Of a stretch of 20,084 nucleotides of DNA, positions 1 through 6,234 are shown one piece after another. Every line of letters starts with the position of its first letter. Positions within the stretch are counted from its first letter, which is position 1. Origin of the DNA: RBG-16-66-20 sp038040245. GTDB taxonomy: Bacteria; Pseudomonadota; Gammaproteobacteria; Burkholderiales; SG8-39. Below the pieces are notes generated by a model, which saw only the letters and a list, made by a program, of their open reading frames with translations, was not told the DNA's origin and did not search any database. Made by a program: the position numbers and the translations under genes. The stretch spans positions 1 through 20,084 of the forward strand of contig JBBPIU010000058.1 in assembly GCA_038040245.1 (NCBI GenBank), given 5' to 3'.

Positions 1-10
1 GCGTGACGAC

Positions 11-97
11 GCTTAACCCGGCAGCGCAGCGGACGCGCGAGGAGCGTCGCGCTATGCAACGGTCAGTGGCCGCGCGCCGCTGGCTTCCACGTTAGGC
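11..97 (+). other. attC site 1 (of the cassette left of the window)
   Basis: The inverse core GCTTAAC (11-17) matches RYYYAAC and the core GTTAGGC (91-97) matches GTTRRRY. Between them, CAGCGGACGCGCG near 26-38 pairs imperfectly with CGCGCGCCGCTG near 71-82, leaving unpaired bases on one strand as attC hairpins do. It marks the end of an upstream cassette whose gene lies outside the window; a TGA at 4-6 could be that gene's stop. Confidence 0.85.
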
Positions 98-126
98 GCT
101 CAGGCGCTCCGCACGATAAGGGGGTG

Positions 127-156
127 ATGTCTATGAAGGTGCTCGGAGGCTACTAG
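127..156 (+). CDS. Possible 9-codon leader ORF at the head of the first cassette
   Basis: An ATG at 127 opens a nine-residue frame (MSMKVLGGY) ending at TAG 154-156. A purine-rich AAGGGGG run (118-124) sits directly before it. It lies 30 bp after the attC1 core and 67 bp before the start of the cassette gene at 224. Short translated ORFs just upstream of cassette genes, such as ORF-11 in the class 1 attI site, are known to help translation of genes with a weak ribosome binding site. The gene at 224 has its own AAGGGAG, so the help may not be needed. A chance ORF is a real possibility. Confidence 0.2.
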   Translation: MSMKVLGGY

Positions 157-223
157 GTCGTTCCGCAGTTCGATGCAAGCAGAACATAATTCTCACCTAA
201 CCGCTAGACATAAGGGAGTCATC

Positions 224-712
224 ATGAGATACGGAGACACCGCAGTGGCAGGGATCGGATTGGTCGGAGTATTGTTTTTTTCATCTACTGCGCATGCCCA
301 GCAGCCCTTCGATGCAACGCATTGTTTCGTCGGAACGGGTTCCCAGCTGTTTCGTTCGGACGATGCGGTCATCGGGCACTTCGAACACAAAGGGATCTAC
401 CGCAGTAACCACGAAAACAAGCTGCTCGACGGCTTTGCGATCCAATGCATGGGGATCGCCGTGACGGTAAAGCAGAAGCGGTCCATGCGAGGTGCATGCA
501 AGATACTGGATCCTAAAGGAGACATGATCGGTCTTGAGATTGAGGATACTAAGCTGGGAACCGGAACTGCCACTGTAGTCGGAGGCACGGGCGCATGGAA
601 AGGCGTTACCGGAGGTGGCGACTGGCTGGTACACACGCCTTCGCGTCCGCTCGCCGACGGGGCGTTTCAGAGTTGCCTCCGTTATCACGGAACCCTCACC
701 GTGCCGAAGTAG
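224..712 (+). CDS. Secreted small beta-rich protein, integron cassette 1
   Basis: A 162-residue protein of unknown function. The start at ATG 224 is chosen over ATG 173 because AAGGGAG (212-218) lies five bases upstream and the protein then opens with a clean signal peptide: hydrophobic core about residues 7-21, likely cleavage after AHA-25. The mature part has four cysteines (34, 75, 92, 151), enough for two disulfides in the periplasm or outside the cell. Near residues 120-132 it carries a Gly-rich GGTGAWKGVTGGG turn. That turn resembles the GTGxxxGxTG motif of small dirigent/allene-oxide-cyclase-like beta-barrel proteins. The barrel assignment is an inference from this motif only, and no enzymatic residues are recognised. 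It is the only gene between attC1 and attC2, with its stop 20 bp before the attC2 inverse core. Confidence 0.75.
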   Translation: MRYGDTAVAGIGLVGVLFFSSTAHAQQPFDATHCFVGTGSQLFRSDDAVIGHFEHKGIYRSNHENKLLDGFAIQCMGIAVTVKQKRSMRGACKILDPKGDMIGLEIEDTKLGTGTATVVGGTGAWKGVTGGGDWLVHTPSRPLADGAFQSCLRYHGTLTVPK

Positions 713-732
713 ATCTCGGCACATCGAATAGC

Positions 733-819
733 GCCTAACCCGGCAGTGGTGCGGACGGGCGGGATGCGCCGCGCCACATTCAACCATCGCGCCGCCCGCC
801 GCACACTTCCACGTTATAG
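733..819 (+). other. attC site 2 (cassette 1)
   Basis: The inverse core GCCTAAC (733-739) is perfect. The stem arms are GTGGTGCGGACGGGCGG (about 746-762) and CCGCCCGCCGCAC (about 792-804). The right core reads GTTATAG (813-819), which departs from GTTRRRY, although the outer GCGC flanks still pair. Recombination at this site may be weakened. Confidence 0.75.
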
Positions 820-841
820 CGCTAAGACTGCCCTCGCGAAG

Positions 842-1309
842 ATGCTACGGATTGCGCTTTTGCTTTTTATCTCCACGGCCACCCTAGCCCAGGCGCAAGA
901 TTGGCTGAAATACGTGCGCGGGCTTGGCTTCGGGGAGCGGTTGGCTGAAATCAGATCTGTGTCGGAGCTACCCAAAGCCGCACAGCGCGATCGCGTGTCT
1001 GCGCTAATCCACTTGCTTAAGGATGAAGATCAGTCGGTGAGACTCGCCGCTGCCGCCGAACTCGCCGAAATTCGCGACGTGTCTGACGTAGCGTTGCCAC
1101 GACTGATCGAGAGTTTCCAACAGCCACATGGTGAGGAAGGTATGGGATACGTGGAGGCGGTGGCCGTCTTTGGAGAGCAGGCGTTGCCGCTGCTCCAGCA
1201 GGCTTTGGGCAGCAGCAATTGGCTTGTTCGGGCGAGAGCTTGCGACGCCGTCAGGAGGATCAAGCCGAAACTGTACAGAGATGGCGAATGCAAAGACAAA
1301 GCGCCATAA
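842..1309 (+). CDS. Secreted HEAT-repeat protein, integron cassette 2
   Basis: A 155-residue protein. ATG 842, 22 bp after the attC2 core, is preferred over the frame opening at 746, which would run through attC2. From ATG 842 the protein starts with a typical signal peptide (MLRIALLLF, cleavage likely after AQA-18). The mature part from about residue 60 is made of helical pairs with HEAT/PBS-lyase-like signatures: LLKDEDQSVRLAAAAELAEI, then ALPRLIESF, then ALPLLQQALGSSNWLVRARA. Such repeats form a protein-binding solenoid, so a scaffolding or inhibitor role outside the cytoplasm is plausible; the partner is unknown. The TAA stop (1307-1309) lies inside the inverse core of attC3, as is common in compact cassettes. 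No clear Shine-Dalgarno was found; GCGAAG (836-841) is the nearest purine-rich run. Confidence 0.75.
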   Translation: MLRIALLLFISTATLAQAQDWLKYVRGLGFGERLAEIRSVSELPKAAQRDRVSALIHLLKDEDQSVRLAAAAELAEIRDVSDVALPRLIESFQQPHGEEGMGYVEAVAVFGEQALPLLQQALGSSNWLVRARACDAVRRIKPKLYRDGECKDKAP

Positions 1310-1366
1310 CTTGGCGCTCAAGCGGACGCGGCAAAGGCGGCCGCGCCGCTCAGCTCAACGTTGGGC
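1304..1366 (+). other. attC site 3 (cassette 2)
   Basis: The core GTTGGGC (1360-1366) is perfect. The inverse core is a degenerate CCATAAC (1304-1310) that also holds the stop of the HEAT gene. The arms GCGCTCAAGCGGACGCGG and CCGCGCCGCTCAGC form the expected imperfect hairpin. Confidence 0.8.
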
Positions 1367-1436
1367 GACACTGAGCTTGAACAAGCGGATGCATCTCGCG
1401 GCTACTGGTAACTTCGACACCGAACGGGAGCCCTCA

Positions 1437-3032
1437 GTGACGATACGGACAGGTATCGCAGCGGTGTTGCTCTCGGTCACGCTCTGCATCCCGGGCCTTG
1501 GCCAAGGGCAATCGAGATCGACCGAACAGCTCGGTAAGGTCGATTTCCTGAACTCGTGCAGTCCCGCTGTGCAGGAGACATTCCAGCGCAGCGTCGCGAT
1601 GCTGCACTCGTTCTGGTACACCGAGGCCGAAAAGACCTTCCGCGAGGTGCTGGCGCAGGACCCGTCGTGCGCGATTGCCACCTGGGGCATAGCTTCCATC
1701 CTCATGTCCAATCCCCTCGACGGGGTCGGGCCGCCACCGCATTGGGCCGAGCGCGCCCAGACGGCAATCGTCGAGGGTCGTCGAATCGGTGCTAGGACCC
1801 CGCGCGAGCGCGATTACATAGAGGCGGTCGCTGCCTACTACCAGGATTGGGCGAGTCGCCCCGAGCGAGCGCGGCAGCAGACGCGCGCCAAGGCGTTTGA
1901 GGCGCTTGCCGCCCGCTATCCGGCCGATGATGAAGCACAGATCTTCTACGCCGTGTATCTGGCCGGGACACAATCGCTGGCTGATCAGTCCTACGCGACT
2001 TATCTCAAGGCGGCGGAGATCCTGGAGCGGCAGTTCCTAAAGCACCCTGACCATCCAGGCGTGGCCCACTACCTGATCCACAGCTACGACGCGCCGCCGA
2101 TCGCGCAGAAGGGGCTGCCGGCCGCCCGCCGCTTTGCGGGGATCGCGCCGGCGTCGCCGCACGCCCTGCACATGCCCTCGCATATCTTCACGCGCGTCGG
2201 CGCCTGGGAAGAGTCGGCCACGACGAATGCCCGCGCGGCGGCGGCGGCAAAGAGGGACAACGACCCGAGCGAGCAGACCCACGCGATGGACTACATGGTA
2301 TACGCCTACCTGCAGCTCGCACGGGACGACGCGGCCCGACGCGTGATCGAGGAAGCTTCCCAAGTGCCGGAGTTCGACCGCGTGCGCCTGACCGCGGCCT
2401 ACGCCCTGGCGGCGATGCCAGCGCGCTTTGCGATCGAGCGCGACGATTGGCGCCAGGCGGCCACCCTCCCGGCCGTCCCGAGCCGTTACCCGTTCGCCGA
2501 CGCGCTCACGTATTTCGCTCGCGCACTCGGTGCGGCCCGGAGTAGCGACCCCGCCGCCGCGGAGAAGGACCTGCAAGAACTCGCTCAGCTTCGGGACGCG
2601 CTGCAAGCTGCGAAGAACGACTACTGGGCAAGCGAGGTGGAGGTGAGTCGGCTCGCGGCGGCAGCCTGGACGGCGTGGGCCCGCGGCCGGCACGAAGAAG
2701 CTCTGAACCTCATGCGACGCGCGGCGGACATCGAGGACAAAACCGAGAAACACATCGTAACGCCGGGACGTATCCTTCCCGCCCGCGAGCTTCTGGGCGA
2801 CATGCTGCTCGAGCTCAAGCGGCCGGCCGACGCGCTGCAGCAGTTCGAGGCCTCACAGAGGCGCGAGCCAGATCGTTTCCGCGGCCTCTACGGCGCCGCG
2901 CAGGCGGCGGCCCAGAGCGGTGACATCGCGACGGCGAAGCGCTACTTCTCGCGGTTGGTGGAGATCGCCGGCCAAGGGGACCCGCGCCCAGCGCTGGCGC
3001 AGGCGCGCGCGTTCCTTGCCGCAACCCGATAG
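1437..3032 (+). CDS. Secreted tetratricopeptide-repeat protein, integron cassette 3
   Basis: A 531-residue protein. The frame is open from further left, but GTG 1437 is the best start: GGGAG (1427-1431) precedes it and translation then opens with a signal peptide (TIRTGIAAVLLSVTLCIPGLGQG). ATG 1389 is an alternative that would put 16 extra residues before the signal. The protein belongs to a family of long TPR proteins. It shows the family's N-terminal block (FQRSVAMLHSFWYTEAEKTF, then DPSCAIATWGIA) and the histidine-rich block HYLIHSYDAP ... APASPHALHMPSHIFTRVG. TPR-like helical pairs continue to the C terminus (EALNLMRRAADIE; PADALQQFEASQRREP; DIATAKRYFSRLVEI). The function of this family is not established; protein binding in the periplasm is the likely role. 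At about 1.85 kb the cassette is much larger than a typical one. Confidence 0.8.
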   Translation: MTIRTGIAAVLLSVTLCIPGLGQGQSRSTEQLGKVDFLNSCSPAVQETFQRSVAMLHSFWYTEAEKTFREVLAQDPSCAIATWGIASILMSNPLDGVGPPPHWAERAQTAIVEGRRIGARTPRERDYIEAVAAYYQDWASRPERARQQTRAKAFEALAARYPADDEAQIFYAVYLAGTQSLADQSYATYLKAAEILERQFLKHPDHPGVAHYLIHSYDAPPIAQKGLPAARRFAGIAPASPHALHMPSHIFTRVGAWEESATTNARAAAAAKRDNDPSEQTHAMDYMVYAYLQLARDDAARRVIEEASQVPEFDRVRLTAAYALAAMPARFAIERDDWRQAATLPAVPSRYPFADALTYFARALGAARSSDPAAAEKDLQELAQLRDALQAAKNDYWASEVEVSRLAAAAWTAWARGRHEEALNLMRRAADIEDKTEKHIVTPGRILPARELLGDMLLELKRPADALQQFEASQRREPDRFRGLYGAAQAAAQSGDIATAKRYFSRLVEIAGQGDPRPALAQARAFLAATR

Positions 3033-3037
3033 CGACG

Positions 3038-3058
3038 TGGCGCTTGCGGTAAGCGCCA
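3038..3058 (+). repeat. Perfect 8-bp stem-loop after the TPR gene
   Basis: TGGCGCTT (3038-3045) and AAGCGCCA (3051-3058) are exact inverted repeats around a five-base loop, starting six bases after the TPR stop. There is no following T run, so it is not a canonical intrinsic terminator. It could protect the 3' end of the transcript or weakly attenuate it. The remaining bases up to attC4 (3059-3140) hold nothing recognisable. Confidence 0.35.
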
Positions 3059-3140
3059 TGGGTGCGCCGCGGACACGTGGTGGTTGGTGCGGATGAGGAG
3101 CGTCTCGGTCGGCGTGATAGGATTCCGCGACCCCACGGGT

Positions 3141-3213
3141 GCCCAACCTCGCGCTCCAGCGGACCGGGGGCTCGCGTTGCTCGCCCTCCGGCCGCTGAGC
3201 GCCGGCGTTGGGC
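3141..3213 (+). other. attC site 4 (cassette 3)
   Basis: The inverse core GCCCAAC (3141-3147) and core GTTGGGC (3207-3213) are exact reverse complements. CGCGCTCCAGCGGACCGG pairs imperfectly with CCGGCCGCTGAGCGCCG. This separates the TPR cassette from the PEP mutase-family cassette. Confidence 0.85.
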
Positions 3214-3274
3214 CGCATTGGCTCTGCGAGGCAGACGACCCACGGTCGCGAAATGCTGAATAGAGGAATTGACC

Positions 3275-4111
3275 ATGCGTACGCAAGCTGAAAAGGCCCG
3301 GTCGTTCCGTGCGCTGCATGAGCGACCCGGAATCTTCATCGTGCCCAACGCCTGGGACGCCGGCACGGCGAAGCTCTTTGCCTCGCTTGGTTTCGAAGCA
3401 TTGGCGACAACCAGTCTCGGGCTCGCGAGCTCCCGTGGGCGTGTCGACGGCACGCTTTCCATCGGTCGCGAGGAGCTGATCGCCAACTGTCGTGAGATCG
3501 CATCGGCCACGGAACTTCCCGTGACCGCGGATCTGGAGAACGGATACGCCGATGATCCCGATGAAGCCGCCACGATTATCCGATTGGCCGCCGATGCGGG
3601 CATCGTGGGCGGTTCGATCGAGGATGCCACGGGCGATCCCGCCAAGCCCATCTACGACTTCGACTTGGCCGTCGAACGGGTTGTCGCCGCAGCCCGGGCA
3701 GCGCACTCTCTGCCGTTCCCGTTCACGCTCACCGCGCGGTCTGATAACTACCTGAACGGACGACCCGACCTCGACGACACGATCCATCGCTTGCAGGCGT
3801 TCGCGGCTGCCGGAGCGGACGTGCTCTACGCACCTGGCTTGCGTGATCTCGAAACAATCCGACGGATCGCGGCAGCGGTGAAAAAGCCGGTGAACGTCGT
3901 TATGAGTTCGGCGCCGGAGATTACCGCGCGGCAACTGGCTGACGTCGGCGTCAAACGCATCAGTGTGGGAGGCGCGCTATCCCGGCTGGCGCTCGCGGCC
4001 GTGCGCGAAGCCGCGATCACCATGCGCGATGCCGGCTCGTTCCGGTGGATCCACGACACGATCCCAAGCAAGGATCTCAAAGCAATTTTCCAGCAGTCGA
4101 AGGTTCAATGA
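3275..4111 (+). CDS. Isocitrate lyase / PEP mutase family enzyme, integron cassette 4
   Basis: A 278-residue cytoplasmic TIM-barrel enzyme. Start ATG 3275 has GAGGAA (3263-3268) six bases upstream; an in-frame TTG at 3269 is less likely. Family signatures run in order: PGIFIVPNAWDAGTAKLF (18-35), the metal-binding ADLENGYADDP (85-95; D86, E88), GGSIEDATG (112-120; E116), FTLTARSDN, and DLDDTIHRLQAFAAAGADVLYAPG. Members cleave or form C-C or C-P bonds next to a carboxylate, for example oxaloacetate or 2-methylisocitrate, using Mg2+. This subgroup, often annotated only as isocitrate lyase/phosphoenolpyruvate mutase family protein, has no settled substrate. The KKCGH catalytic loop of true isocitrate lyases is absent, so isocitrate cleavage is unlikely. 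The stop lies 19 bp before attC5. A complete metabolic enzyme in a cassette suggests a portable catabolic function. Confidence 0.85.
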   Translation: MRTQAEKARSFRALHERPGIFIVPNAWDAGTAKLFASLGFEALATTSLGLASSRGRVDGTLSIGREELIANCREIASATELPVTADLENGYADDPDEAATIIRLAADAGIVGGSIEDATGDPAKPIYDFDLAVERVVAAARAAHSLPFPFTLTARSDNYLNGRPDLDDTIHRLQAFAAAGADVLYAPGLRDLETIRRIAAAVKKPVNVVMSSAPEITARQLADVGVKRISVGGALSRLALAAVREAAITMRDAGSFRWIHDTIPSKDLKAIFQQSKVQ

Positions 4112-4129
4112 AGAGCTTCATGCAATGCT

Positions 4130-4187
4130 GCCCAACCTGTTATTGCAGCGGACGCGCTGAAGCGCGCCGCTGAATGCGACGTTAAGC
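4130..4187 (+). other. attC site 5 (cassette 4)
   Basis: The inverse core GCCCAAC (4130-4136) and core GTTAAGC (4181-4187) flank a compact hairpin, TTGCAGCGGACGCGCT against AGCGCGCCGCTGAA, with a tiny loop. It is the shortest intact attC of the array at 58 bp. Confidence 0.87.
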
Positions 4188-4206
4188 GGCAGCGGATTGA
4201 CGCCCG

Positions 4207-4440
4207 ATGTACTTTGAGATTGTTGGAGACATCACGCATGCCGAGACATTTGCGATTGGCGCATCCATTCGCGAAATCGCTCGCCTTCGAAAGCGCTATG
4301 GCCGAGGCCGGTGGAGAAAGCGTAAAGGGGTTGCTCGCGTCCGCCTGGAAGACGGCGCTGTCCGGCTAGCCGAGGTACACTGGTACGAGGCCCACGGAAT
4401 CGGGCGCCGAGATTTCAAGATCAAGCACTACATGGACTGA
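4207..4440 (+). CDS. Small conserved protein, first gene of two-gene cassette 5
   Basis: A 77-residue basic cytoplasmic protein starting 19 bp after the attC5 core, with no strong ribosome binding site. Its pattern matches a small widespread bacterial family I recognise but cannot name: MYFEIVGDITHAETFAIG, then IREIARLRKRYGRGRWRKRKG, then ARVRLEDGAVRLAEVHWYEAHGIGR and a lysine-rich end. The central RLRKRYGRGRWRKRKG stretch is strongly positive and could bind nucleic acid; that is inference only. The stop TGA (4438-4440) shares its last base with the ATG of the next gene, so the pair is likely translationally coupled and functionally linked. A toxin-antitoxin or host-interaction role is conceivable but nothing in the sequence proves it. 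Confidence 0.8.
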   Translation: MYFEIVGDITHAETFAIGASIREIARLRKRYGRGRWRKRKGVARVRLEDGAVRLAEVHWYEAHGIGRRDFKIKHYMD

Positions 4441-4673
4441 TGCCTATGCGATCAACAGCAAAGCAGTTCGTCGTTTGCCTCGAGAATGAAGGCTATGAAG
4501 TTTCCTTGGAGCGCCGAAAGATCTATCGGGTTCTCCCGGACCCTGATGCGGCAAAACACCGGCAAATCCGGGTCATCGACGAATCGGGCGAGGACTACCT
4601 CTACCCTCAGAGATTTTTTGCGCCCATTGAGCTTCCCCAAGCCATTCGCCGGGCGGTATTGGCTGCCGTTTAA
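4440..4673 (+). CDS. Small conserved protein, second gene of two-gene cassette 5
   Basis: A 77-residue protein of unknown function. The start at ATG 4440 forms a TGATG junction with the upstream stop; ATG 4446 is a possible alternative that would drop two residues. It has the conserved layout of a family of short proteins often annotated as hypothetical: KQFVVCLENEGYEVSLERRKIYRVLPD, then IRVIDESGEDYLYPQRFFAPIELP and a short C-terminal helix. This suggests a small SH3-like or beta-rich fold. No signal peptide or membrane segment is present. The TAA stop (4671-4673) lies within the inverse core of attC6, so these two small genes fill the whole cassette and travel together. Confidence 0.82.
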   Translation: MPMRSTAKQFVVCLENEGYEVSLERRKIYRVLPDPDAAKHRQIRVIDESGEDYLYPQRFFAPIELPQAIRRAVLAAV

Positions 4674-4757
4674 CAGCGCAGCCCACGCGGACGCGCGGCC
4701 AGCGCCGCGCCAAATCTGCCGTCATGACGCGCGCGCCGGTGGCTGCGGACGTTAGAC
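4668..4757 (+). other. attC site 6 (cassette 5)
   Basis: The inverse core GTTTAAC (4668-4674) and core GTTAGAC (4751-4757) both fit consensus. The arms GCAGCCCACGCGGACGCGCG and CGCGCGCCGGTGGCTGC pair well, leaving a long internal loop. The stop codon of the preceding gene is inside the site. Confidence 0.85.
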
Positions 4758-4772
4758 GCCGGAGACCAGCGT

Positions 4773-5186
4773 ATGCAAACTGTCGGTTTAATACTGATCA
4801 CATTGGCGGGCCTCATCGCCATCGCTTTTGGGGTTCGATACATCTTGACCAAGCAATTCATGCCATATCACGAGGCTGTATCGGGGAGGTCTTGGGATTC
4901 GCTGGAACCCCGGCTCCAGGCCATTATTCTTGGCATGCTCAAGGTTGCAGCTGGTGGCTTCCTCGGCTATGGCGCAGCACTATTGTGGCTCCTAGTTCCC
5001 CTATCTCAAGGCGCATCGTGGGCCCCATGGGCAGTTATCACGATCTTGATTGCCTCGATTGCGCCTATTTTGTACGTCGTAATATGGCTGCGGCGCATTC
5101 AATCGACAGCCAAAACCCCCGTCGTGCCCACGATCGTAGCCCTGTCGTTGGCGGTAGTCGGAGCAGCGCTAGTGTGGGCGTCGTAA
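4773..5186 (+). CDS. Small integral membrane protein, integron cassette 6
   Basis: A 137-residue inner-membrane protein, family not recognised. It starts at ATG 4773, 15 bp after the attC6 core. Four hydrophobic segments are visible at about residues 3-23, 50-75, 84-106 and 117-136. They are joined by short loops, with a polar loop at 24-49 (containing EAVSGRSWDSLEPR) and a basic loop WLRRIQSTAKT before the last helix. The positive-inside rule would place that basic loop in the cytoplasm. No transporter or enzyme motif is evident. Similar four-helix proteins are frequent among environmental integron cassettes, but no function is proposed here. The codon usage is less GC-biased than that of the chromosomal genes to the right. 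Confidence 0.75.
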   Translation: MQTVGLILITLAGLIAIAFGVRYILTKQFMPYHEAVSGRSWDSLEPRLQAIILGMLKVAAGGFLGYGAALLWLLVPLSQGASWAPWAVITILIASIAPILYVVIWLRRIQSTAKTPVVPTIVALSLAVVGAALVWAS

Positions 5187-5215
5187 GCGTGGTTGCGTAG
5201 GAGCAGAATGCCGAC

Positions 5216-5305
5216 GTCTAAACCCACGCCCCACGCGGACGCGTGCGACATGCCGGCGCATGCCAGCGAAATCGGTGCGCGCGCCGGTGGGCGTGATTGT
5301 TCGAT
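5216..5305 (+). other. attC site 7 (cassette 6)
   Basis: The inverse core is GTCTAAAC (5216-5223), one A longer than consensus. The arms ACCCACGCCCCACGCGGACGCG and GCGCGCCGGTGGGCGTG pair strongly. The right core GTTCGAT (5299-5305) deviates from GTTRRRY at its fourth base. It is clearly attC-derived, but recombination may be impaired. Confidence 0.72.
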
Positions 5306-5347
5306 GGCACAGTAAAATTGGCTAACTCATTAGGAGGCACACCGCAG

Positions 5348-6160
5348 ATGAATCCAAACAAGGCTCTTTGGGAAAAGGGAGACTTCACTCGCATCGCCGA
5401 GACCATGAGAGCAAGCGGCGAAGCGCTCGTCGCAGGCTTAGGCATTACGAAGGGGCTCAAGGCCCTGGATCTCGGATGCGGAGATGGAACGACGGCCGTG
5501 CCGGCGGCAAAGCTCGGGGCGGACGTGCTCGGTGTCGATATCGCGAGCAACCTTGTCGATGCCGGGAACAAGCGGGTGTCAACACTTGGCTTGAAGAACT
5601 GCAGGTTTCAGGAAGGTGACGCGAGCAATCTGCACGATCTGAAGGATGACACGTTCGACCTCGTCGTCAGCATATTCGGAGCCATGTTCGCGCCGAAGCC
5701 CTTTGATGTCGCCAAGGAGATGGTGCGCGTAACCCGGACCGGAGGCAGGATCGTCATGGGAAACTGGATTCCCAACGATCCGACGCTAGTCGCGCAGATC
5801 TTAAAGATCAGCTCCTCATACTCACCGCCGCCGCCAGAAGGCTTTGTCAGTCCGATGACGTGGGGTATCGAGGCCAACGTAATCGAAAGGTTCGGAGGCG
5901 CGGGTATATCACGAGAACAAATCTCGTTCGCCAAAGACACATGGGTCTTCAACTATCCTGGCCCCGCATCCGGGTTCGTAGACGCGTTCAGGAACTATTA
6001 CGGCCCGACCATGAATGCCTTCGATGCTGCGGGCAAGAACGGTCGAGCTTCCGATCTGCTGAGGGAACTCGAAGAACTGTTCGCACGCCAGAACACTGCG
6101 TCGGACAAGAATACGACCTCGATCCCGGCCACGTTCCTGCGCGTCACGGTCATGGTCTGA
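5348..6160 (+). CDS. SAM-dependent class I methyltransferase, integron cassette 7
   Basis: A 270-residue cytoplasmic methyltransferase of the ubiE/Coq5-like fold. ATG 5348 is chosen over the upstream in-frame start at 5297 because AGGAGG (5332-5337) lies ten bases before it and the upstream frame runs into attC7. SAM-binding motif I is DLGCGDG (41-47), followed by the acidic VLGVDIASN (D64) and FQEGDASNL (D91). Next come FDLVVSIFGAMFAPKP and the post-motif TGGRIVMGNWIP typical of this group. The acceptor is unknown: the C-terminal half (SPMTWGIEANVIERFGGAG; FVDAFRNYYGPTMNAFDAAGK) matches the pattern of methyltransferases annotated only as class I. It lies between attC7 and the attC8 remnant, so it is read as the last cassette of the array. 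Confidence 0.8.
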   Translation: MNPNKALWEKGDFTRIAETMRASGEALVAGLGITKGLKALDLGCGDGTTAVPAAKLGADVLGVDIASNLVDAGNKRVSTLGLKNCRFQEGDASNLHDLKDDTFDLVVSIFGAMFAPKPFDVAKEMVRVTRTGGRIVMGNWIPNDPTLVAQILKISSSYSPPPPEGFVSPMTWGIEANVIERFGGAGISREQISFAKDTWVFNYPGPASGFVDAFRNYYGPTMNAFDAAGKNGRASDLLRELEELFARQNTASDKNTTSIPATFLRVTVMV

Positions 6161-6168
6161 GAGCGCAG

Positions 6169-6193
6169 GGCCGTTGGGTGTGGCCGAACGGCC
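6169..6193 (+). repeat. 7-bp inverted repeat after the cassette-7 methyltransferase
   Basis: GGCCGTT (6169-6175) and AACGGCC (6187-6193) are exact reverse complements around an 11-base loop, starting eight bases after the stop. No T run follows. It may be a weak terminator or a remnant of recombination-site structure. Confidence 0.3.
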
Positions 6194-6234
6194 GCGATTG
6201 GCTATTCTCGGCCTTCTGAAACCGTGGTTGTGCC

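Noticed and set aside
185..190. CATAAT as a cassette-borne promoter for the gene at 224
   Set aside because: The -10 is fair, but the corresponding -35 position (TCCGCA) is not recognisable, so the evidence is too weak.
1128..1436. N-terminal extension of the TPR gene (open frame from 1128)
   Set aside because: It runs through the HEAT gene and attC3, has no family similarity, and would put the signal peptide about 100 residues into the protein.
6173..6179. GTTGGGT as an extra attC core after the methyltransferase gene
   Set aside because: It fits GTTRRRY but no matching RYYYAAC and hairpin arms lie upstream. The hairpin related to the other sites is further right (6235-6288).
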